Part shown: in pieces, positions 1 through 10,915 of the stretch | Position numbering within the stretch: the first letter of the stretch is position 1 | How the letters are laid out: every line of letters begins with the position of its first letter | Origin: Typhlomys cinereus | Lineage: Eukaryota; Chordata; Mammalia; Rodentia; Platacanthomyidae | Length of the DNA: 64,000 bases | Direction of reading: 5' to 3' | Assembly: GCA_023101885.1 (NCBI GenBank) | Contig: JALPQD010000075.1 | Span: forward strand, 6,266,630-6,330,629 | Position numbers and translations under genes: made by a program | The notes under the pieces: generated by a model | Database searches by the model: none | What the model saw: only the letters and a program-made list of their open reading frames with translations | Told to the model about the DNA's origin: nothing

Positions 1-130
1 TTTGTTCTTTCCTTCCTTTTGTCCCTCTTTCCCTCCTTCACTTTTTCCCCTTCTTCCCCTCCCTCCATACCTCCACTCCTCCTTTCTTTATCCACCTCCT
101 CTTCTTACTCTGTCTCTCAGTGTCTTTGTC
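1..130. repeat. Pyrimidine-rich low-complexity tract
   Basis: The stretch is almost entirely C and T on the + strand (CCTT, CCCT and CTTT runs). It is open in several frames only because pyrimidine-rich DNA encodes few stops, and I see no gene in it. Confidence 0.8.
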
Positions 131-159
131 TCCCCCACGGGCTCTCTCCTGCCTTCTCT

Positions 160-225
160 CAGGGTGGGTATTAAACCCAGAGCTTTGCATGCTAAGCAAG
201 TACCAGCTGCGCTCCTGGGTCAGTA
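160..225 (-). mobile_element. ID-like tRNA-derived SINE fragment
   Basis: Read on the minus strand this resembles the ID/B4 tRNA-like unit: a 'gcatgctaagcaagtacc' segment beside a 'taaacccagagc' segment, as in the usual reverse ID text (accepted as 'aacccagggc...gctaggcaagc'). It is short and diverged. It could equally be the ID half of a degraded B4. Confidence 0.45.
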
Positions 226-679
226 CAGACTGGGAAGGATTGGGCTGGGCACAGAACGAAGCCCAGGAAGGCGCCCTAAAAGCAGAGTAGAGCAATTATT
301 CCTGGCTCTCTTTTAGCACAGTTGGACCCTTTTAGTAAAAACAATAAAATATATTTTAAAATGACCATGAGAGGAAAGTATGAAATTCCCAACACATAAA
401 AACAATTAATGGCCGGAGAGACAGAAATACTTAATACTGGCATTTGATTGTTACACATGGTTTGCATGAATCAAATTACCATGATGCGTTCCATAAAGAT
501 GTTCATATAAAAAAGAAAAGATTAGCCTTCACTTAATGCTAACTACAGAAAGAAGAACACATCCACTGATCTGTTCTTAATGCTATGTTTTCACTCTTCT
601 GAAGAGGGACTAGGCAGTTAGATCTAGAAGAAAGCTTAGTTCCAGGATTGTAAATCTATTATTTATTTATTTTTATTTT
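226..679. other. Unannotated AT-rich spacer
   Basis: I see no gene, tRNA or recognisable repeat between the two ID-like fragments. Short open frames here have no start context, motif or splice structure that supports coding. Confidence 0.5.
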
Positions 680-756
680 TCAGTGCTGGGATGAAATCAA
701 GAACCTTGTACACACCAGGCAAGGGCCTTACCACTGAGCTATGTACCCACCTCACA
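680..756 (-). mobile_element. ID-like tRNA-derived SINE
   Basis: The sequence 'cagtgctgggatgaaatc' followed by 'caccaggcaagggccttacc' and 'actgagctatgtacccacc' is the typical reverse-complement text of a rodent ID element. The ATTTATTTATTTTTATTTTT run at its left is the A-rich tail on the minus strand. Confidence 0.7.
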
Positions 757-887
757 GGTTATTTTGATTGGAAAAGTCAATAGAAGTTGGCTGATTGAGA
801 AAGACTTTGAGTTTACAAATGGATTAATGATGTCTCCCTTAACATGAGAGTGTGGAAATGGTAGAGGGATGATATGCTCCTTTTCTA

Positions 888-1122
888 CCAACCCTCCCTC
901 CCTCCCTCCCTCCCTCCCTCCCGCCCTCCCTCCCTCCCTCCCTCCCTCTCCTTCCTCCATCTTTCTCTCCTTTCTCTCTCCCTTCTTTCTTTCTTTCTTT
1001 CTTTCCTTCCTTCCTTCCTTCCTTCCTTCCTTCCTTCCTTCCTTCCTTCCTTCCTTCCTTCCTTCTTTCCTTCCTTCTTCCTTCCTTCCTTCCTTCCTTC
1101 CTTCCTTCCTCTTTCTTTCTTT
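888..1122. repeat. Compound (CCCT)n/(CTTT)n/(CCTT)n microsatellite
   Basis: Uninterrupted tetranucleotide runs: CCCT at about 892-945, then CTTT at about 981-1003, then CCTT to about 1110. All-pyrimidine mirror-symmetric DNA of this length can form triplex (H-DNA) structure. The long open frames across it encode only Ser/Pro/Leu/Phe or Lys/Glu/Gly/Arg repeats and are not genes. Confidence 0.95.
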
Positions 1123-1126
1123 GTTT

Positions 1127-1381
1127 TCATATGTGCATATAAGAGGGTACTTGAGTGTCTATGACTGTAGAGGCCCAAAGATGACTTTGGAAATCATCCT
1201 AGGTTGTTCTACCTCCTTATTGCTTTGTTCTGGTGTGTGTTTCCCAGGCTCTGTCTTCCGGGGCCAGGATTGCAGGCCACTGCCTTAGATGCCCAGCATT
1301 TTTACTGGGAATGTGGGAACCTGAACTCGTCCTTTTGCTTGCAAGGCAAAGGTTTTAATCCCTTAGCCATTTCTGTAACTT
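1127..1381 (-). mobile_element. tRNA-headed SINE (B2-superfamily-like, local family)
   Basis: Minus-strand copy of the SINE seen eight times in this window. In + orientation it runs from the decayed CA tail through 'aggcccaaagatgacttt' and 'ttctacctcctt' to the tRNA-like head near 1340-1378 ('ttgcaaggcaaaggttttaa'). It is diverged from the best copy at 42229-42514, so it is older. It abuts another copy of the same family and orientation. Confidence 0.75.
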
Positions 1382-1394
1382 AATTTCCTTTTCT

Positions 1395-1682
1395 TTTTAA
1401 TTTTTATTATTTTTTTATTATTTATTTTTGTGTGTGTGCGTGTATGTGTGTGTATCAGAGAACACTCTATATGCCCGTGGAAGCCCAACAGTGACTTAGG
1501 GAATAAGCCTGGATTTCTCTACCTCCTCTTTTCTTTGCTCTGGAGTTTCTCACGCTCTGTCTTCCAAGCATTTTTTTCTGCCTGGCAATTTTTTTTGTTT
1601 TTTTGCATGGGATCCGGGATCCAAACTGAGGACCTTCTGTTTGCAAGGGAGAGGTTTAACCCCTAAGCCATCTCTGCAGTTC
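1395..1682 (-). mobile_element. tRNA-headed SINE (B2-superfamily-like, local family)
   Basis: Second minus-strand copy, directly adjoining the previous one. It has the T-rich/TG tail (1395-1455), the body ('gtggaagcccaacagtgac', 'ctacctcctcttttctttgc') and the head with 'ttgcaagggagaggtttaac' followed by 'ccctaagccatctctgcag'. A T-rich expansion around 1568-1604 interrupts the body. Confidence 0.8.
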
Positions 1683-2338
1683 TCAACTTTCTTTTCTTAC
1701 AGGTAAAGAAGCGGATGACCCAGGATCTATTAATTATCAGGAGGCCCTGATGAAGACTAATTGAGCAGAGGACCAGATACTGGTCACTGCAGCTTTAGTG
1801 ACCTGGAAGAAACACTGTCAGGGTGGGCGAGTAGCAGCCAGGCCTAGCGCATAGTGGGGCGGTGGGGCAGGACAATGACCGAGTGACCAAGGGAGAGAGC
1901 CACACTGTGGCACATGGGAGCGTGCTCCTTGCGTGCCTGGCCAGGGATTAGTCGCGCTTGGTTCTAAACCTGGTTCCAAGCCTTAGCTTATCTTTTACAC
2001 CCAGTTTGCCTCAACAAAACAACATTAGGAGAGAGAGAAAAACATTTGGGGGTCATTTGGTAACATTCGCATCATAATTTGATCCAAGGAGTAGAGAGAG
2101 GAACTGTACATCCCTCCAGGTCTCCTGCCCCTTCTCCAGGGGACAGAAAGCACCTATGGCAGATAGACTCCATCAGGATTTAGAAATAATGCCTCATTTC
2201 TGAAATTCTTTCTCCTACCATTTTCCAGACCATCCAGATTGTCCCCGGTGTCCAGAAACACCTGGAATCCTGGTATCTGGGTTGAGCTGAGAAGAGCAGC
2301 ATTTTGGGGAAGAAGGAAGCATTCCCATATGAGGATCT
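1683..2338. other. Unannotated unique spacer
   Basis: I see no supported gene or repeat. A pyrimidine tract ending in 'tttcttttcttacag' (about 1687-1701) resembles a 3' splice site, but no open reading frame or downstream donor makes an exon convincing. Confidence 0.4.
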
Positions 2339-2342
2339 CTAT

Positions 2343-2424
<82 letters not shown>
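2339..2424. repeat. (ATTT)n followed by (TG)n microsatellite
   Basis: About 14 ATTT units (2341-2396) run into about 13 TG units (2398-2424). The 75- and 71-residue open frames across it are products of the repeat. Confidence 0.95.
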
Positions 2425-2773
2425 AGCGCCATTACGCAGACACCAAGACACATTCAACGACACTAACTGGTTCTACGCTCTTACGTGATAAATCGTGGAA
2501 TTCTACGCTGAAATCTTGAGCAGGAATGGCTCCTGGTATTTGCTTAGCTCATCCAAGTGTGAGGTATTTCAGGTGTGGATTGTCCTGCGTTCTGCTTGAT
2601 GAGTGCTCCTAACTTCTCCCTATTTCTCCACAACCTCTGCTCAGCTATATCTGAGTTTGGAATTCACCAACCATTACATGACCAAATCATAGCACTGCTT
2701 TGAGCCCTGAACAAATCTTCTGTTTTACGAAGCCTGGATATACAACCTCCTTATACTAAAGCTCTCCTATTGC

Positions 2774-3112
2774 AGTTACTTTTCTTTTTATTGCTGAGAC
2801 AGTACTCATACATAGAAGAAGAAATAAAGATACCTATTTGAATTATGATTCCAGAGGGGAGTTATAGTTGATTATGGAGGGAATTCCATAGCAGAAGCAT
2901 GGCTGGAGGTCACTAAACCCTTCATGGAGGCAGAGAGATTAGAGCAAACTGAGGAAGCAGGGCTGGTCTGCAAACCTCAAGATCTACCTGGTATCCCTTC
3001 CTCCAGCAAGGTGCCAGCTCTCCGAGAAGTTACAACCTTCCTAAACATTAAGATAGACTAAATATTCAAACACATGAGCCTGTGCGAGACAGCTCACTTT
3101 CAGAGTGATCAT
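2774..3112 (-). mobile_element. MaLR-type solo LTR (old)
   Basis: In + orientation it shows the reverse-complement hallmarks of rodent MaLR LTRs: 'attgctgagacagtactc' at the left, 'gattccagaggggagttata', 'cttcctccagcaaggtgcc', then 'aaacacatgagcctgtgcga' near the right end. No internal region or paired LTR is attached, so it is probably a solo LTR. It is clearly diverged. Confidence 0.7.
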
Positions 3113-3384
3113 GAACTGCCATTACATTTCCCTGGCTCTTCTATCTAATACAACACATGACTGGCATGACATAGCTCAGTTTATGGTGTGATGAGCAGAT
3201 CTACCTGACTGTGCTGTGGACATGTGGAATTGCCCATGCTACAGACTCTCAGGCACAGATGCTCAGCTGTTTCTGCCACAGGAGTAGCTGTCCCAATTCT
3301 TGTTTCTTCTGGCACCGAGGAATTGCTCTTGCCCTAGGGGGGTCTGGGATCTTCAGGCTCAGGATGACTGACTGATGAGCATCC

Positions 3385-3726
3385 TGTTAGAGTTTGGATC
3401 TAAAATGCCCCCCAAGGTTCTCCAGGTGGTGGCACAGTTGGGAGGTGACAGAATCTCCAAGAGGTGAGACCTAGTGGATCATTGAAGCCATGCCATGGAA
3501 GGTGATACTGGAACTCCTCGCCCCTTTTTATCTCTTTTGAGGTCTTACCACCATGAGCAGATTCCCCTAACACATACTCTCACCATTACATACAACCTCA
3601 ACCAGACTAAAAAAAAGTAGTGGAGAATGGAATGAAATCCTCAAAATTATAAGTCAGAAATAAACTTTTCTTCTTTGTAAACTGATTATCAGAGGTATTT
3701 TGCTATAGTAATGAGAATTGACTAAC
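3385..3726 (+). mobile_element. MaLR-type solo LTR
   Basis: It begins 'tgttagagtttggatct', has 'ttgggaggtgacagaatc' in the middle, a 'cagaaataaacttttcttc' segment at about 3653-3671 holding the AATAAA polyadenylation signal, and ends in 'attgactaacg'. These are standard positions in MaLR LTRs. No convincing 5-bp target duplication remains. Confidence 0.75.
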
Positions 3727-4194
3727 GGATACTCCAAACCCAGACTGCTTGGCATGCAGCAACCATTTTATTCTCCAACTGACAGAGCTGCTTGCTCTGT
3801 TGATCTTATGACTAGAAAGCCTCACTCCTCCACTGGAACAAGAACTGTGTCCTGCTGTGCCCCGACTTAGCACAGGTCTCCATGATATGTAGGAAAGCTC
3901 AAACACCCACGTCTTCTCTTCGGTTGCTCCTGGGGTAGGTAACAATTCCTGAAAAGCTGTTCCTAGTTCCTGGTGTATAGCTCCTGAGATGCCACATGCT
4001 GCTTGGCCCTGGGTAGGACAGTGGGTACTTGGAAAGGATTGTACTGGGCATAATGACCACCTTATGTAGCTCTGTCTTCTTCCCAGTGGAATCAGAGAAT
4101 CTTCAGCTGGATGGGGCCTTAGCATGACAGAAAAGCTGGGAAGCAGGAGTTAAACAGTTGCTGTGAAAATGATGGGACGGTGAGTGATAGGGGG

Positions 4195-4395
4195 CGGGAT
4201 GTGCAAAGGGCTGCTAGGCTGGCTCAGCCCTGTACAAACCTGGAGACCTGGGTTCCACCTCTGAGCCCTCATGGTGAGAGAGAACTGGCTTCTGACGGTT
4301 GTTCTCTGGCATCCACACGGGTGCCCTGCAAGCATGTGCCTACTCTGTCTCTCTGTTCTCTCTGTGTCTCTGCCTCTGTCTCTCCCCAGGAAATA
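4195..4395 (+). mobile_element. B3-type SINE (B2 superfamily)
   Basis: The tRNA-like head ('ctaggctggctcag' ... 'gagacctgggttccacctc') is followed by the B3-specific body 'tggtgagagagaactggc', 'ttctctggcatccacacggg' and 'gtgccctgcaagcatgtgcc', then a decayed CT tail and 'aaataaaa'. The order matches rodent B3 elements. Non-coding, copied by L1 machinery. Confidence 0.75.
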
Positions 4396-4399
4396 AAAC

Positions 4400-7260
4400 A
4401 CTTGAGAACAGAGAGCTGCTCAGTGTCAAAGGCACCAAATGAAAACTGGGTCCTTGTCTGGTCCATACATGACCTCAGCCAAGACACTTCCAACCTCCAG
4501 AGGCCACTCGTGAAAATATAGTGTTTCTAGCCTGTAGCTCAAGATTCTCAGCTCCATTTTGTCTGCCTCTGAGTCGCCTTCCACCTTCCTTTGGCTTCCA
4601 TTGAACATGTGCTCGTTCAGTTTTGCCCCACACTCATGAGTCCTGTCTTTCTCTTTCCCTCCTTCACCCTCCCTCTGTCCTTCTCACTTCTGTAGATAAC
4701 CTGCTGTGTTCTTGTCAGACCCTCACTGGGACCCACTGCATCGCATGAGCTTTGAACCAGTCAGTTCAGCATCTTCAGGGCTACTTGATATTTGCTAAAT
4801 GTAGCTGGGGAGAAAAACAGGACCATGTAGGAAAGTACAAAATGCTGTCGACTACCAAGCCTCAAGACCTGGCCCTGTGATGTCAGACCTGTGAGAAGCA
4901 TGGGTGATCTGTGACCTAAGAGGTAAAGTTGCAGCTGGGCGGATGCCCGGAGAGGGACAGGCTTCTCTGAATGCAAATGTGGTGGCCATGGGTAGCTTCC
5001 CATGAGCCTCCAGCTGCAAGATGATGAGCCAGGGGCCTGGAGACCCAGAGCTGGGCTTCTGTGTTTTTTGGAGGCTATGTTTCCTACAGGTTGTTCCCAG
5101 ACATGACTGAGTGTAGGATACAGAGGCAAGTCGCTTCCTGGGAGACTCCTCTGGTGTGCAATGTCGCCTCAAAAATTCACTGAAAGCCCTACCAAGTGTC
5201 CTGATGCCATGGAGCTACTGGGAAGTATCCACACAGCTTAGATTCCCTCTTTCCTCCACTCAGGAACACATATGCACTGTGTTTCTGTGCCTCCCCTGGG
5301 CTTACCTGGTTCTGCCCATATGTACAGGTCCTTGCATGTTTCATCCTGCTTGGCGTCTGTCTAGGCATATTCAGACCTGCTGTTGTTTGAAATAACAACT
5401 GCAAGATCCCATGGTGAGCTCGCTGGTTCTGCTGAGGGCAGGGCTGGGCTGCTTTGGCAGGTGCAAGTCATCTGTTCACAGGGATATGGAACAGGTCACA
5501 GAAACTGGGAGATGGGAACCTACCTAGATACTATCTGCATATAATCTCTTAGCCTCTTATGAAGTGTTTGTTATTATTCATTTTATAGGTCTGGAAACTT
5601 TCATAGGCAGCCAGTAGAATTCGACCCCATGTCTGTTTTGCCTAGATCTGTATTCTTCTCTGCAAAGGCTAACCTTTAGTGTCTGTCCTGCACTGGACAG
5701 ATGGAGTCTGTGTTCCTTTTATTTCTTCACCTCCAGCACCAGGCAGATGAGATGTCGCCATCGTGCTGCTGCAGTGTAGTGAACAGGGCGGCAGTCAACA
5801 AAGGCTGATCGCTCAGTCTTCAGCAGTTGTTTGCTGGTTTTCTTTTTCTTTCAGGCTTCTTGCCGGCTGCTGTGGGTTTCTGCTGCTCTCAAGGCAGTTT
5901 GGGAAGAACATGGCTGTCTAGATTGGGCCAGTCTTACTTTCAAAGAGCAGGTACTTTCATCAAACTCCATGCTATGTTCTTTGGCCTACAAAGTATTCGT
6001 CTTCATTGCTTTCATTGGCTTTTGCTAACTATAGTTAGCAAATATTAAATGGAAAATTTCAGAAGCAAACAATTCATGAGTTTTAAATAATGTGCTATTT
6101 TTTGAGTGATGTGATAAAAAAAATCTTACTCTAGCATATTTCAGGTTTGAGATAAGAATAGTCCTCTCTCCAGGAGGTCAACACTACGTATGCTGTCTAT
6201 CTGTAAGCTGCTTAACATTGGTCATGGCACTGAAAGATTATGTTCAGATAACTATTATTCTACATTCTAGTGGCTCCAAAGTGCAAGAACAGTGATGCTG
6301 GCTTTGCCTAGAAAAATCTATAAGTGCTTACTTTAGGTGAGAGCAAGAATAGGGATTTGTGTATGAAATCTCTCTCTCTCTCTCTCTCTCTGTGCATGAG
6401 TGGTTTCAGGAGTTCACCATGGGCCTTGAGACGTAACCTTCACAGACAAGTAGACAAGAAGAGATGACTGTGTAGTAGGCTTAGTGCTTGTAGTCTGAGT
6501 TATGCTATTGACCTATAGGAACCCAGTTGTCATAAAACTAGAGGGTTCTTCTCTTGACTGAAGCACACAGGCACCTTTTACTTTTGGATTGACTTTTCTT
6601 TCCATAACTAAAAGAGTACATCCAAATATTTTTCTTAATACAGAAGAGTTATGTTCACTGTAGAAACATCAGATAAGTAAGCAAAATGGAGAGAATCTAA
6701 AACACCCATGATTTTGTCATTCAAAGATAACCACTGTTTACCTGTGGTGGGTCCCTTTCCACCCCTTTCATATGTCTGTCTCGCATGTCCTGATAGCCTT
6801 TTAGAGACGGGTGTTGGTGTTGTTCTGGCCACTGATACTGCAGGTTGGAGGTTGGTGATTGTATGATATTCAGGGCGGATAATGGCTGACATCTGCTTTT
6901 CTGCTTGTCAGAATGCCTGCTGACTCGTTCTTCACCTCTCTAATTGGGATCCTCTGTTCTGTCAGTTAGAATACTCTAAGTATTACATTGTTATATAACG
7001 CCTTTTCTAAGTTTAAAATTAGGTTGGGAACAGTCATGCATGGTTCGGTGGGACCATGGCTCCACATTCTGGTCTACCTACTATAGCTCACCAATTTTTC
7101 TTTTTTGACATTTGGTCCTTGATCTTTCCTCTTGTTTTCTTCAATCATAAACTCCACTTCCAGGAAAATCAATTTGCTACATATTTAAGTTTTTCCTTAG
7201 GAAATATTCATGAAAAGCAAATTTCTGGACCAAAGTACATATAGGCATTTTAAAGTCCTT
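4400..7260. other. Unannotated unique sequence with a short CT microsatellite
   Basis: No gene or clear repeat is seen in this 2.9 kb. The only simple repeat is (CT)n at 6369-6392. Open frames of up to 122 codons (for example 4761-5129 minus) lack recognisable protein similarity and are not supported. Confidence 0.45.
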
Positions 7261-7261
7261 A

Positions 7262-7601
7262 GAGACTTTGGACAGCATTTGGGAGATGATTCAGTGGGTA
7301 AAAATGATTGTTGTACAAGTGTGACGATCTCAGCTTAGATCCCCAGCAGACATGTAAAAGCTTGATATGATGTCACACATCTGTAATCCCAGTACTGGGG
7401 AGGCACAGACAGAGGGATCCCTGGGGGCTTATTAGCCAGGAAGTTGAGCACAGCGGGCAAGCACCATGGTTCAAAGAAGAAGAAGGAAGAGGAGAAGAAA
7501 GATAAAGAGGTGGATAATGATTGAGGACAATACTCAACATTAACCTCTGGCCTCCACGTGCACAAACATACATGTGCACTCATACCCATGTGCATACCCA
7601 C

Positions 7602-7642
<41 letters not shown>

Positions 7643-7643
7643 T
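7262..7643 (+). mobile_element. B4 SINE (ID-B1 fusion) with CT/CA tail
   Basis: An ID-like head ('tcagtgggtaaaaatgattg' ... 'cttagatccccagcagac') is fused to a B1-like body ('cacacatctgtaatcccag', 'tactggggaggcacagac', 'agagggatccctgggggctt'). The B4 3' part follows ('attaacctctggcctccacg', 'tgcacaaacatacatgtgca') with a (CT)n(CA)n tail at 7598-7643. This order is characteristic of rodent B4. A purine-rich stretch (7475-7510) replaces the usual A-rich linker. Confidence 0.85.
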
Positions 7644-7979
7644 TCTTTGGTCAAATAGTCTTCTAACAAAAGTGTCCTTACTAATGTTCTCACAGTCCTT
7701 TATGAGAGGCTCCATTTATATACCATATATTCTTGAAATATAAGCATTATTGCCAATTTAATATAAAGTATTTAGAATTTTGGATGTTATTATTCCTTAT
7801 TATCTCTCTCTGGTTGGTTAATTGAAAGGTGATCTTACTTTTCCTAGTCATGAGTCCCTTGGTCTTTAATGTGGGAACTGGTGTTTTTAAATGTCAGTTT
7901 TGTTATCATTAAAAGATGGTGAAGATGACAGATGAGAAAGCAACTGAATTTCAGAGGTAGATTCTTGCTCATAGGTCCC
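7644..7979. other. Unannotated spacer
   Basis: Sequence between the B4 tail and the MaLR element. I recognise nothing coding or repetitive in it. Confidence 0.4.
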
Positions 7980-8321
7980 TGTTATTCTTTTCTGCTGCTG
8001 TGAGACAAGATTCAAACTCAAACAGCTTAAAGGATGAAAGGCAGATTTATTTAGTTTATTGTTCCAGAGTGGAGATACAGTCCCTTATGGTGGAAAAGAC
8101 ATGGCTCTAGTAGCAAAAGCTGGGGGCTGAGAACTGATGCAAGCTTAAAAGCAGAGTCACTCACTCAAGCAGGGTGGGGCTAACCAACCTCAAGGCACAC
8201 CTTCTGTGACTACTTTCCTACAGCAAGGCTCCACCTCTTAAAGGTGTCATGACCTTCCTAAGCAATTAAAGCTTTAAACCCATGCACCTGTGGAGAGGGC
8301 AACTCATTTCAAATCATTACA
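7980..8321 (-). repeat. MaLR 3' LTR
   Basis: Runs from 'tgttattcttttctgctg' to 'atttcaaatcattaca', so on the minus strand it has TG...CA ends. Next to its right edge the minus strand has a purine-rich 'ccaggggtggaa', the expected polypurine tract position before a 3' LTR. 'tttatttagtttattgttcc' at about 8047-8066 carries the reversed polyadenylation-signal region. Confidence 0.75.
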
Positions 8322-10548
8322 TTCCACCCCTGGCCTCCATAGACTCATTGCCATTTCATTATGCAAATCACACTCAGTCCAACTTCAAAAGTCTCATAGA
8401 CTACAACAGTAGTCCCAACACAGTACAAAAGTCCAAAGCTCTCTGCAAAATCAAAAGACAAGTTACATACTTCCACTTACAATAGCACAAAATAAACATT
8501 CCTATTCTAAAAGGGAAGAATGGGGGCATACTCAGGAAAGATCAGTCCATAACAAGACTGAAAACAAGAAGGACAAACTCCAAATCCTACAGCTCCATGT
8601 TCAACAAGTTAGCCACTTGTTGAAATCATCTGAGTTCTAAAGGGCTTCAGTTTTACCTCTCCACTGATGCTGTTCACATAACACATCATTCTCTTAGACT
8701 GGCTCCTCCCATAATGTATAATTGTCCCATGTTGACTCTGATATTTCTGACATGTTCACTTCCCAATGGCAAACCAGGCTTTAACTCTACAGCACAAACT
8801 GTCCTTCTTGGTATTCTAAATTTCAGGCTTCCTGCCATATACTTCCTGGCTTCTGCCATTTTCTGAAACCTTAGAGGAGGGATCCACCACCTCCTCCTTC
8901 TTGCATCTTTGATGCCTGTAAAATCAGGCCCACATGGATGATTTTGTGAAGTTCTGCTATAATCTCCAGGTGGAGACTAGCCCCCTTGTTGCAGTCAGTC
9001 TGCATGGTTGCTGATAAATGACCATCAAACGGCTTATGATTTCTGGTTACAGTTCTTAGTCCAGCTTGATGTGAGAGCATGAACCAACACCAGGGCCGAG
9101 GGAACTGGCCACACCATCACTACATAACGACTGAGAGATGGACAATCCTTACTTGCCAGACCAGCATGTGTGGCCAAGTATACAAAAGGATGCCAACTCT
9201 CTCAATCAGCTCTCTGTGATTTATCCAGGGCTTAATCTCACCCTCCATGGGCTGGGTCTTCCCCATCAGCTAGACAGTCTCCTTCAGGTTTGCTCTGGGT
9301 TTAACTCAACCATCAACTCTCTACAATTGTGCCCAGAGCTCAAACCCTCAACAGTCAAGTTGACACCTGTGCTTAACTATGACACCCCTTGATTCACGCT
9401 GATTCAGTTTCTCTGTGCTGACTCTAAGAGTTTCTCTTGAGCAGTTGCTTTAGTTGAGCAGAAAATTCCCTTAGAGCTCTGAGCTCTGACCTTCAGCTCT
9501 TCTTTTCCAAAAGAATTTGTACTTTTATGGGTAGGAGCACTCCCTGAGGTCTTGCCCTGAGGGTACCTCCTCTCCTGTTATTCAAATGGACATCAGTTTT
9601 GGGCTCACTAATTGAGCTAATCTCTTTAACAATAGTTAACCATTTTGCTCTCTGCCTCCTCTTGGCTTAATTCTTTAAGATTGCTGTAATGGTTATTCTC
9701 AACTATTGCCGTGAGAGAACGCCCCAAATCAAGAAACTTAAGGGAGAAAAGGAGGCTTATTCAGCTTACGGTTCCAGAAGAAAGGTCAGTTTCTCATAAT
9801 GGAGGCGGCATGGCTGGCTGGCCAAAGCTGGAGGAGGCTAAGTCACGGCAGACATCTTGGAAGCTGAGAGCTGCAGACTGCTTGCAGCAAAGGCAGACTT
9901 CTCTTAGCGGTAGGGTGGGATTAATCCACCTCAAGGCCCACCCCTTGTGACTGCCTTCCTCCAGCAAGGCTCCACTTCTCAAGGTACCATGACCTTGCCA
10001 AACACATGAGACTGTGGGGGACACATTTCAAACCATGACAGTTGCCTTTGTATTTTTCCTCATCAAACCTCATAGTTTTTACTTCTTTTTATCTTATTTC
10101 TTGTTCTTTTTCATAACTCTGAACAAGACTGTCTTGCCTTGACACTTCAGGCAATCTTAAAGGACAAGGGCAAAACTTGATCAGACTCTCTCCAACACAT
10201 CACTCCATTTGCCCTCTTCAAGTTTCCAACATAATCTTTGCTCCCTTTTAGACCATCACAAACTTGTCTTTCATTGTCTGCATCTCTAATAGTATCAGTC
10301 TCTTCCAAGCTTTCACTAGAATGGCTCTTTTGATCTCACCTCCAAGACACAAAGGCTATCCTAGCACAAAGCTCCAAAGTTCTCCATATTTCTCCCCAAA
10401 ATATTTCCAAATGCACACTAAGCACATCTCAGCAATGATCATACTTCTTTACTTCTTAGTATCAACTTCTCTCAGCTTCACAAAATTTTTCTGGTACCAG
10501 GTACATAGTTTCACAACGCCCTACTTTTGTGGCACCAATTTCTGTACC
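8322..10548 (-). mobile_element. MaLR internal region, interrupted at 9685-10040
   Basis: Lies between the two related LTRs. The right edge reads 'ctgtaccaa' into 'ttactttttt'. On the minus strand this gives 'ttggtacagaaattggtgcc' just after the 5' LTR, as in MaLR elements, where 'attggtacc' follows the LTR. The polypurine tract is at the left edge. The short frames inside (for example 9138-9392 +) carry no recognisable motif, and the region is treated as non-coding. Confidence 0.6.
9685..10040 (-). mobile_element. Nested MaLR solo LTR
   Basis: Starts 'tgtaatggttattctcaac' and ends 'tttcaaaccatgaca', so the minus strand has TG...CA ends over 356 bp. It is flanked by 'attgc' (9680-9684) and 'gttgc' (10041-10045), which match at four of five bases, as expected for the 5-bp duplication of ERVL-type integration. 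The LTR therefore inserted after the outer element. Confidence 0.75.
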
Positions 10549-10915
10549 AATTACTTTTTTCTGATGCTATGAGACAAGACTCAAGTCAAACAACTTAAAG
10601 GGAGAAAAGAAGATTTATTCAGTTTATGGTTCTAGAGGGGAGATACAGTCCTTTATGGTAGAAAAGCCATGGCTGTAGCATCAGAAGCTGGAGGCAGACT
10701 AAGTCACACCCATCGAGGAAGCTGAGAGCTGCTGCAAGCTCAAGAGCAGACTCACTCATTCAAGCGGGTGGGGCCAATCAACCTCAAGACCCACCCTCTA
10801 TGACAGCCTTCCTCCAGCGAGGCTCCAGCTCTTAAAGGAGCAATGATCTTCCCAAGCAATCAAAGAGTCAAACACAGGAGCCTGTGGGGAACAGCTTACA
10901 TTTCAAGCCCTTACA
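10549..10915 (-). repeat. MaLR 5' LTR
   Basis: Aligns along its length with the LTR at 7980-8321 (for example 'tctagaggggagatacagtc', 'cttcctccagcgaggctcc', 'ggagcctgtggggaacagc'). It ends 'tttcaagcccttaca'. It is visibly diverged from its partner, so the insertion is old. Confidence 0.7.

Larger units (their letters stand above)
7980..10915 (-). mobile_element. Near-complete MaLR (ERVL-MaLR) element with a nested LTR
   Basis: Two related LTRs (7980-8321 and 10549-10915) in the same orientation flank an internal region, giving an element read on the minus strand. A third MaLR LTR of the same broad type (9685-10040) sits inside. Without the nested insert the internal region is about 1.87 kb. 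That fits MaLR internal regions, which encode no functional viral proteins. Flanks 'gtccc' (left) and 'tcccc' (right) share three of five bases in register, so a target duplication is possible but not proven. No protein can be supported inside it. Confidence 0.75.

Noticed and set aside
869..1288. 139-codon plus frame and overlapping frames on both strands
   Set aside because: Encoded by CCCT/CTTT/CCTT microsatellite; the protein is only Ser/Pro/Leu/Phe repeats.
4761..5172. Overlapping minus-strand frames of 106 and 122 codons
   Set aside because: No recognisable domain, splice structure or codon-level sign of selection visible; consistent with chance frames.
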